Shown here one piece after another: positions 1 through 5,008 of a DNA stretch of 8,390 nucleotides. The stretch is from positions 32,186 to 40,575 of the forward strand of contig MFES01000030.1 in assembly GCA_001779955.1 (NCBI GenBank), written 5' to 3'. Under the pieces are notes generated by a model. The model made no database searches. It worked only from the letters and a program-made list of their open reading frames with translations, and was not told the DNA's origin. Within the stretch, counting starts at the first letter, position 1; every line of letters starts with the position of its first letter. The position numbers were made by a program, and so were the translations under genes. Source of the stretch: Candidatus Doudnabacteria bacterium RIFCSPHIGHO2_02_FULL_46_11 (lineage in GTDB: Bacteria; Patescibacteriota; Doudnabacteria; UBA920; 2-02-FULL-46-11).

Positions 1-96
1 GGAAAAAGAAAGCCGGCTCGCGGTTTTCGGGCCGATTCCAGGGAGCTTAATGAATTGTTCGATAAGTTGTTGCAGGGCCTTAGGTAGTATCGCCAT
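1..96 (-). CDS. recR: Recombination protein RecR, N-terminal fragment (runs off left edge)
   Basis: Translating the minus strand from the ATG at 96 gives 32 codons open to the window edge. They begin MAILPKALQQLIEQF and contain LPGIGPKTASRLSF, the helix-hairpin-helix that opens RecR proteins (the LPGIGPKTAQRLAF type). RecR works with RecO and RecF to load RecA on single-stranded DNA during gap repair. The HhH contributes to DNA binding and ring assembly; the zinc finger and Toprim domain would lie outside the window. The ATG is only 3 bases after the dnaB stop (TAA ACA ATG), and the bases before it (CTCCTTTTTAAACA) contain no Shine-Dalgarno sequence, so it is probably co-transcribed and translationally coupled with dnaB. 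Identification rests on a short but characteristic motif. Confidence 0.9.
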   Translation of the reverse strand, partial: MAILPKALQQLIEQFIKLPGIGPKTASRLSFS

Positions 97-99
97 TGT

Positions 100-1509
100 T
101 TAAAAAGGAGTGAGCGTTTCGGCGGCCGGCGGAGGTTCCTGTCGGGAGGCGTTTTTATCCAAGTTATGAAAGCTTGCCCTTTCGGCGTTGAAGAAAAGCT
201 CAATATCGCCGGTGGGGCCGTTTCGATGTTTTTTGATTAAGATTTGGGCGATGTTCGGTTTTCTTGATTCAGCGCCGCGGTAATAATCTTCGCGATAAAT
301 GAACATAACCACGTCCGCATCCTGTTCGAGCGAGCCCGATTCCCGCAAATCGGAAAGCATGGGAATAGACGGATTTCTTTGTTCAGGTGCGCGCGATAAC
401 TGGGAAAGGGCGAGCACCGGCACGTTTAGCTCTCGGGCAAGCGATTTTAGGCTGCGAGAAATTTCTGAAACCTCCTGGACGCGGTTGTCTGTACCGGTCA
501 TGCCCTGCATGAGCTGCAGGTAATCGACGATAATCAGGCCCAAGTCCTGATCGGCCTGAAGTCTGCGGGCCTTGGTTCTTATTTCCATAATGTTGGCCGA
601 GGCGCTGTCATCTATGAAAATCGGCACTTCAGCCAGGCGGCCCATAGCGTGCTGAATTTTAGTAAAGTCATTGTCCGGGCCGTGCTCCGACAATTGCCCG
701 GTGCGCATTTTCCAAAGGTCAATGTCGGCTTCAGAAGCAAGCAGTCTGTCCACCAACTGGTCGCGGCTCATTTCCAGAGAGAAAATGCCCACGCCCACGC
801 CGGAATGGGAGGCGTGTCTGACGATATCCAGAGCCAAACTTGTTTTGCCCATTGAAGGGCGGGAGGCGAGAATGATAAGGTCCGAGCGCTGGAGACCGCC
901 TAATAATTTATCCAAATCTATAAAACCGGTGGTAATGCCGCGCAACTTGCCTTTTTCGCGGTGCAGTTCGTCAATGCGCTCAAAGGTTTCCTGCAGAGCG
1001 CTCGCCAGCGTAATAAAGTTCTGCCTAAGATGTTTTTGCGTAATTGAGAAAAGTTTGTTTTCCGCAGAATCGAGAATTGTTTGAACATCGTCTTCTTCGT
1101 CATATGCGATGTTCGTTATTTCAGACGAGACTTTTATCAGCTGTCGCAGAGTACCCTTGCGCTTGACGATTTGGGCGTAATGCACAACATGGGCGGCGCT
1201 CGGCACGCTGTTGACCAATTGGGTGAGGTAAGTGGTGCCGCCTATATTTTTCATTTGGTCAATCTCACTTAGGCGGTTGCCCACGGTCAACACGTCTATG
1301 CTCGCCTTATCACGGTACAAATCGAGCATGACCCTAAAAATTACGGTATGCTTTTCGTAGTAAAAGTCTTCGGGACTGATAATGTCGGCGATCTTGATTA
1401 TGGCGTCACGATCGAGCATTAAAGAACCCAAAACTGATTGTTCAGCTTCTACGTTTTGCGGGGGGACCTTGGGCGAGGCCATCGTGTAGTTTTGGGTTTG
1501 GTCCGGCAT
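100..1509 (-). CDS. dnaB: Replicative DNA helicase DnaB
   Basis: A 469-residue protein matching bacterial DnaB over its whole length. DnaB is the hexameric ring helicase that unwinds DNA 5'-3' ahead of the replisome and recruits primase. The N-terminal domain (about 15-115) opens with PPQNVEAEQSVLGSLMLD. The RecA-like domain (about 190-450) has Walker A RPSMGKTS at 217-224, Walker B LIIVDY at 325-330, the LALSQLSR segment with Gln370, SDLRESGSLEQDAD at 386-399, and KKHRNGPTG at 426-434 with the probable arginine finger Arg429. No intein interrupts the Walker region, although dnaB is a common intein site. The Pro/Glu-rich tail (456-469) is divergent. ATG 1509 has no Shine-Dalgarno and lies close to a predicted promoter; Met10, just before ASPKVPPQNVEAEQ, is an alternative start. 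The gene lies downstream of cysS and upstream of recR. Confidence 0.97.
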   Translation of the reverse strand: MPDQTQNYTMASPKVPPQNVEAEQSVLGSLMLDRDAIIKIADIISPEDFYYEKHTVIFRVMLDLYRDKASIDVLTVGNRLSEIDQMKNIGGTTYLTQLVNSVPSAAHVVHYAQIVKRKGTLRQLIKVSSEITNIAYDEEDDVQTILDSAENKLFSITQKHLRQNFITLASALQETFERIDELHREKGKLRGITTGFIDLDKLLGGLQRSDLIILASRPSMGKTSLALDIVRHASHSGVGVGIFSLEMSRDQLVDRLLASEADIDLWKMRTGQLSEHGPDNDFTKIQHAMGRLAEVPIFIDDSASANIMEIRTKARRLQADQDLGLIIVDYLQLMQGMTGTDNRVQEVSEISRSLKSLARELNVPVLALSQLSRAPEQRNPSIPMLSDLRESGSLEQDADVVMFIYREDYYRGAESRKPNIAQILIKKHRNGPTGDIELFFNAERASFHNLDKNASRQEPPPAAETLTPF

Positions 1510-1518
1510 AGTCTATTA

Positions 1519-1547
1519 AGTGTAGTCGCTTGTTTTTAGCCCGTAAA
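1519..1547 (-). promoter_or_regulatory. Probable dnaB promoter giving an almost leaderless mRNA
   Basis: On the minus strand, a -35-like TTTACG (1547-1542) and a -10-like TACACT (1524-1519) are 17 bases apart, each matching the sigma70 consensus at four of six positions. The -10 ends 9 bases before the dnaB ATG, so transcription would start within about 2-4 bases of it. That fits the lack of a Shine-Dalgarno sequence. Both boxes are imperfect, so this is a prediction only. Confidence 0.4.
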
Positions 1548-1568
1548 ATGGGGATAAGTGGATTATTA

Positions 1569-1595
1569 AATCAGCAGCTGATTGGCCTTTTTTTT
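1569..1595 (+). terminator. Hairpin followed by T8, terminator-like on the plus strand
   Basis: AATCAGCAGCTGATT (1569-1583) folds as a 5-7 bp stem and is followed by GGCC and eight T (1588-1595). As a rho-independent terminator it reads best on the plus strand, yet no plus-strand gene lies upstream. On the minus strand the same hairpin, just after cysS, is followed by the weaker tract TTTAATAAT and could end part of the cysS transcripts before dnaB. The stem is short and only partly GC, so its function is uncertain. Confidence 0.3.
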
Positions 1596-1624
1596 AACTT
1601 CCAGTTAAGGATTAAAGCCTGCGC

Positions 1625-3010
1625 TTAACTATTTTTTCTCACCTTTGTGCCCTGGGGACCGTCTTCAACGCTAAAACCTTGCGCTTCCAAGTTCCGTCTT
1701 AACTCATCTGATTTTTTCCAGTCCCGGCTCTGCCTGGCAAAATCGCGCCGCTCGACCAGTTCGGCAATCTCGGGACTCAAAACCTCCGGTTTTAAGCCGG
1801 CCAGGTTCAGGCCGAGAACTTTATCCATTTCGTTTACGGTGGCGCGCTTGACGCCTGAAGCAATCTCCGGGCTTTTTATGAGTTTCCAAAGTACGGCTAG
1901 GGCCTCGGCCGTATTTAAATCATTTTCAAGATGAAGCCTAAACTCATTCAAATATTTTTCGTCAGGCTCGGCCGGTTCGTTAAGCTCGGAGACCAAGTTT
2001 CGCAAGTTGGCATGGGCGGCAGAAGCGGCCTTGAGCCCCTCCCAGGTAAAGTTTAACTTGTTGCGATAATGGGCGGTAAGCGTTAAATATCTAAAATCAA
2101 GGGGACTAAAGCTTTTTTCCTCAAGATCAGAAAGTCGAAAAAGATTACCCAAGGACTTACTCATTTTATGTCCGTCCACGAGCAAAAATTCGGCGTGTAC
2201 CCAATAATTTGCCAGAGGAATTCCGTAAGCAGCCTCGGACTGGGCTATTTCATTGGGATGGTGAACCTTGGTATGGTCAATGGCACTGGTGTGCAAGTCA
2301 AACGGCTGTCCCAGAAATTTTCGGCTCATGGCCGAGCACTCAATGTGCCAGCCAGGGAACCCTTCTCCCCAAGGCGAGCTCCAATGCATTGTGTGCTCCT
2401 TAAAGCGACCGACAGTTTTAAACCAAAGGGCAAAATCTGCAGGATTCTTTTTTTGCGGATCTGTAACTACTTCGTCCCGCGCGCCCTGTTTTTTATCCTT
2501 AAACTTTTGGCCAGTCAATTTTTCATAATCAGGAAATTTAGAAATATCAAAGTAAATTGCTTCATCCGTTTCGTAGGCCGCGCCTTTTTCCAAGAGTATT
2601 TTTACAATCTCAATCATTTCCGGAATCGTTTCGGTGGCCCTGGGCATGACTTCCGGCATTTCGATGTTTAAGGCCTCGATATCGGCAAGAAAAAACTTTG
2701 TGTAGTATCTAGCAACCTCCCAGACAGTTTTACCTTCTCGTTTGGCGCCTTTTTCCAATTTATCCTCGCCGGCGTCTTCATCTGAAACTAAATGGCCTAC
2801 GTCGGTAATGTTCATAATATGCTTTACCTTGTAGCCTAAGTATTTAAGCGCGCGCTTTAAGGTATCATTAAAAATATAGGTGCGAAGGTTGCCTATGTGC
2901 ACGAAGTCATATACTGTCGGGCCGCAACTATAAAAACCTATTTTTCCTTTTTCTATAGGTTCGATTGTGACCAGCTTGCGTTTGTAAGTGTCGTAAAGAT
3001 TTAAGGGCAT
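1625..3010 (-). CDS. cysS: Cysteinyl-tRNA synthetase (CysRS)
   Basis: A 461-residue class I aminoacyl-tRNA synthetase, the same length as the E. coli enzyme, that charges tRNA-Cys with cysteine in the cytoplasm using ATP. The signature HIGN is at 38-41 (HIGH motif) within SCGPTVYDFVHIGN, and KMSKS is at 282-286. The expected zinc ligands are present: Cys29, Cys225 (in WHIECSAMS), His250 and Glu254 (in HHPNE). The segment before the last two reads DLHTSAIDHTKVHHPNE rather than the common HGGxDLxFPHHENE form; I recall similar versions in other CPR bacteria. The DALR/anticodon-binding region follows from about 320, ending in a CysRS-type tail (RRDFARQSRDWKKSDELR, then GFSVEDGPQGTKVR). ATG 3010 fits the family N-terminus (LNLYDTYKRK). 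There is no Shine-Dalgarno. It is divergent from the operon at 3122. Confidence 0.97.
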   Translation of the reverse strand: MPLNLYDTYKRKLVTIEPIEKGKIGFYSCGPTVYDFVHIGNLRTYIFNDTLKRALKYLGYKVKHIMNITDVGHLVSDEDAGEDKLEKGAKREGKTVWEVARYYTKFFLADIEALNIEMPEVMPRATETIPEMIEIVKILLEKGAAYETDEAIYFDISKFPDYEKLTGQKFKDKKQGARDEVVTDPQKKNPADFALWFKTVGRFKEHTMHWSSPWGEGFPGWHIECSAMSRKFLGQPFDLHTSAIDHTKVHHPNEIAQSEAAYGIPLANYWVHAEFLLVDGHKMSKSLGNLFRLSDLEEKSFSPLDFRYLTLTAHYRNKLNFTWEGLKAASAAHANLRNLVSELNEPAEPDEKYLNEFRLHLENDLNTAEALAVLWKLIKSPEIASGVKRATVNEMDKVLGLNLAGLKPEVLSPEIAELVERRDFARQSRDWKKSDELRRNLEAQGFSVEDGPQGTKVRKNS

Positions 3011-3016
3011 AATTGA

Positions 3017-3057
3017 ATTATATAATTAATTCTATAATTTAAACCATCTTTAATCAA
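3017..3057 (-). promoter_or_regulatory. cysS promoter(s)
   Basis: On the minus strand, TTGATT (3057-3052) and TAGAAT (3034-3029) are 17 bases apart, matching the sigma70 boxes at 4/6 and 5/6. The start would fall about 11 bases before the cysS ATG. A perfect TATAAT (3022-3017) lies even closer, only 6 bases from the ATG, but lacks a good -35; if used it would give a leaderless message. The region is very AT-rich, so chance matches are easy. Confidence 0.45.
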
Positions 3058-3081
3058 TTTTGGATTTTTTGGTGATGAATG

Positions 3082-3090
3082 TGGTATAAT
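3082..3090 (+). promoter_or_regulatory. Extended -10 promoter of the five-gene operon
   Basis: TGGTATAAT is a perfect extended -10 element (TG at 3082-3083, TATAAT at 3085-3090). Upstream there is only a weak -35 candidate, TTGGAT at 3060-3065, with a 19-base spacer; extended -10 promoters often do without one. Transcription would start near 3097, about 25 bases before the first ATG. Just before that ATG is GGGAAATAAAA, at best a weak Shine-Dalgarno. Confidence 0.6.
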
Positions 3091-3121
3091 AAATTGAGTT
3101 TGAAGCTAACGGGAAATAAAA

Positions 3122-3565
3122 ATGGGACCAAGCCCCGAATTGCACAAGCAAGAGCCAAATGAATCAGAAACCGAGGAGCTCGATGAACTTAATGATGAGC
3201 AGCGGATTAGTCATTTGGCAGAATCGGGCCTTCTAACGCCCGGTCAACAAGCCCGCTTTAGAATATTAAACGCGCAAGAACGCGAAACTTTACTCCGTCA
3301 GGCCGCGAGCAATAACGGCAAGCTGGAACAAATGTTGCTTAGCCCCGACCCAGTCCAGGTTTTATCGGGCCTAGAATCGGCCCGCGCTTATATGGGGTCT
3401 GCGGAAGGCCGGCGCGCTATGGATATGATGAGCGCGATTATAGCCAACAGGGAGACTTTGAGTTCCGGCCTACCCCTCGATAGGCTGACCGGATTGTTGA
3501 GAGCTTTGGACAATCAGGATCCGCCAAAATTAAGACGCTTGGTCAGCGAATTGTTAAGCCAATGA
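3122..3565 (+). CDS. Hypothetical protein, first gene of the ATPase operon
   Basis: 147 residues, family not recognised. Residues 1-30 are strongly acidic and probably disordered (Glu/Asp-rich EPNESETEELDELNDEQR). Residues 31-147 look all-helical, with repeated amphipathic segments such as ERETLLRQAASNNGKLEQML and a C-terminal LRALDNQDPPKLRRLVSELL. There is no signal peptide, membrane span or cysteine, so a soluble cytoplasmic protein is expected. It is the first gene after the extended -10 promoter, and its stop overlaps the next start by four bases (ATGA at 3562-3565). The join to an ATPase operon suggests an adaptor or subunit role, but that is inference from position only. The open frame, promoter and overlap make the gene itself secure. 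Confidence 0.8.
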   Translation: MGPSPELHKQEPNESETEELDELNDEQRISHLAESGLLTPGQQARFRILNAQERETLLRQAASNNGKLEQMLLSPDPVQVLSGLESARAYMGSAEGRRAMDMMSAIIANRETLSSGLPLDRLTGLLRALDNQDPPKLRRLVSELLSQ

Positions 3566-3999
3566 ATTATTCCCTTTCGCAAATAGCCGCGGCCGTTTTA
3601 AGCGGCGCCAGCAATTCCGCGCCGCGGCCGACGCGGCTATCCGTTCCGGCAGCGCGGCTTTTTAAAAATTTGTTTCTGCTATCCGGCGCACCGGACGATT
3701 TAAGAAAGATTACGGTTTTACAGCTCGAGAAATTGAGAATCAACGATAAAAGCAATAAAGAAAAGGTCATGAAAGCCTTTGATATTTTGAATCAAAAAAA
3801 AATACTGGCCGATGAGGAGTTCAGGCAGCTGCGCCGGGCGGTAGGAAACGCAAATTATAACAAAACCATGGAATTGCTCAAGGATTTTTTCAATCGCCAT
3901 GACGGCGACCAAAAAACTCGCATTTACCTGGCCGCGGCCATTTTAGGCACCCTCAAAGGCGCGGCCGTGCCGTATACTCGGAATTTTAAATATCTATGA
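3562..3999 (+). CDS. Hypothetical protein, second gene of the ATPase operon
   Basis: 145 residues, family not recognised. The N-terminus (MNYSLSQIAAAVLSGASNS) is mildly hydrophobic but broken by polar residues and lacks the basic start of a signal peptide, so I do not call one. A Pro/Arg-rich linker (21-32) leads to a basic, mainly helical region (33-134) with helices such as VLQLEKLRI and EEFRQLRRAVG. The tail is AAVPYTRNFKYL. The excess of Lys and Arg contrasts with the acidic first protein and would allow the two to bind each other or nucleic acid; this is speculative. The start overlaps the previous stop as ATGA, with no Shine-Dalgarno, so translation is probably by re-initiation. Its own stop overlaps the third gene in the same way (3996-3999). 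Confidence 0.8.
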   Translation: MNYSLSQIAAAVLSGASNSAPRPTRLSVPAARLFKNLFLLSGAPDDLRKITVLQLEKLRINDKSNKEKVMKAFDILNQKKILADEEFRQLRRAVGNANYNKTMELLKDFFNRHDGDQKTRIYLAAAILGTLKGAAVPYTRNFKYL

Positions 4000-4310
4000 T
4001 TTCCGCCCAAATTGCGGCCGATGAATTGCTGCGTGACCTCAATCTGCAAAACATAAAATTCAAGGATAAACAGCGAATTGCCAAAAATATTCTTGATCAC
4101 TTCCGGCAGGTTATAATTGTTGAATTTCTGCATAACCTTACTGAACGCGAGCTTGTACGTTTTAAGGAAGTGCTTGATGCTGACAACGCCGTAGAAAAAG
4201 TATCGGCCGTTGCCGCCCAGATGCCGGGGCTGGCTGATCAAATTGAGCGTCGCGTTAATCAGGAAATAAGCATTATTAAAGCGGTCATGAAACTTAAGCC
4301 AAAGAATTGA
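3996..4310 (+). CDS. Small helical hypothetical protein, third gene of the ATPase operon
   Basis: 104 residues, nearly all predicted helix, soluble. Its shape is N-terminal ADELLRDLNLQNI, a central helix KQRIAKNILDHFRQVIIVEFL, a Leu/Glu-rich LTERELVRFKEVLD, and a final MPGLADQIERRVNQEISIIK. This resembles small CPR-specific helical proteins of the DUF5663 kind (dipped N-terminal Leu-rich motif, then an LTEEE-like helix), but that is recollection and I give it only modest weight. The start overlaps the second gene by ATGA and the stop overlaps the fourth by one base (TGATG), so it is firmly inside the operon. No Shine-Dalgarno precedes it. Confidence 0.8.
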   Translation: MISAQIAADELLRDLNLQNIKFKDKQRIAKNILDHFRQVIIVEFLHNLTERELVRFKEVLDADNAVEKVSAVAAQMPGLADQIERRVNQEISIIKAVMKLKPKN

Positions 4311-5008
4311 TGGAAGGCCCTATCAAAAAAATAAACAGGCATCGATTCGAGGGCTCATCGCCCGTTTCCGCGGTTCATCAGGAAAGCCCAGAACTGCGGA
4401 GTCCGGACAGCCTTGTTTCGCCGCATCGCCGGGCGCTGCTTGAAGTCGCCCAAAGCGGCTATTTGCATCCTGATTATATTTTACCCCACCGCGAGGGCCA
4501 GGTTTTTTATACCAGCAACAAAAAAATCGATGATATAAAAACCATATTGGAGAGGAATGGTTTTAGGCCGACAATAAGGGCGATTGGCAAAGAGGCTTAC
4601 GCAATTTATCTGCCGGATAAGTATGCCGCGGCCAAAGACCAGGTTCCCCCTGACGATAATTGGTTTTTATGGGAGAGTGAAGTTGAAAAATCGGAATTTT
4701 CCGAAGCCGCCGCGCCGGTCCGGGAAAAACAAAGCCAGCCTACTGCCCCTCAACCGGATGGCAAACCGGTATCGCCGCAAAAGCTTGAAATTTTGAAGCC
4801 ACAAGCAATGGTTGTCGAACCGACACCTGAAACAAGAAACGCGATTGACAAAAAGGGCCTTATTTTAAGCCCAATCGGTTTGGTTGAGCAGGCTATTGGC
4901 CAATATGACGGCAATAAAATTGACGCGGCCGCTTTTGAGGCCTTAATCAAGCAGGCCCGTTTACAGCTGGACGAGAACTACACCGGCAAAAATAAACAAC
5001 TTACTTAA
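4310..5008 (+). CDS. Hypothetical protein with a central folded domain and Pro-rich linker, fourth gene of the ATPase operon
   Basis: 232 residues from ATG 4310, which overlaps the previous stop by one base (TGATG). A TTG three bases earlier would add one residue but is less likely. Three parts are visible. Residues 1-40 are polar and probably disordered. Residues 41-105 look like a compact alpha/beta domain: helix ALLEVAQSG, strand QVFYTSN, helix IDDIKTILERNG, then strands PTIRAIG and AYAIYLP. Residues 130-180 form a Pro/Gln/Glu-rich linker, followed by a short helical C-terminus (GLVEQAIGQYDGN, then AAAFEALIKQARLQL). There is no membrane span or known catalytic motif. The layout is that of a scaffold or adaptor. 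Its TAA abuts the ATPase ATG with no gap, implying coupled expression. Family not recognised. Confidence 0.8.
   Translation: MEGPIKKINRHRFEGSSPVSAVHQESPELRSPDSLVSPHRRALLEVAQSGYLHPDYILPHREGQVFYTSNKKIDDIKTILERNGFRPTIRAIGKEAYAIYLPDKYAAAKDQVPPDDNWFLWESEVEKSEFSEAAAPVREKQSQPTAPQPDGKPVSPQKLEILKPQAMVVEPTPETRNAIDKKGLILSPIGLVEQAIGQYDGNKIDAAAFEALIKQARLQLDENYTGKNKQLT

Noticed and set aside
1549..1557. TTATCCCCA on the minus strand, one base from the DnaA box TTATCCACA, near the dnaB promoter.
   Set aside because: It is a single imperfect site with no cluster or AT-rich unwinding element; one mismatch in nine is common by chance.
2168..2671. A 167-codon plus-strand open frame inside cysS.
   Set aside because: It is fully antisense to well-conserved CysRS sequence and has no plausible domain or upstream signals.
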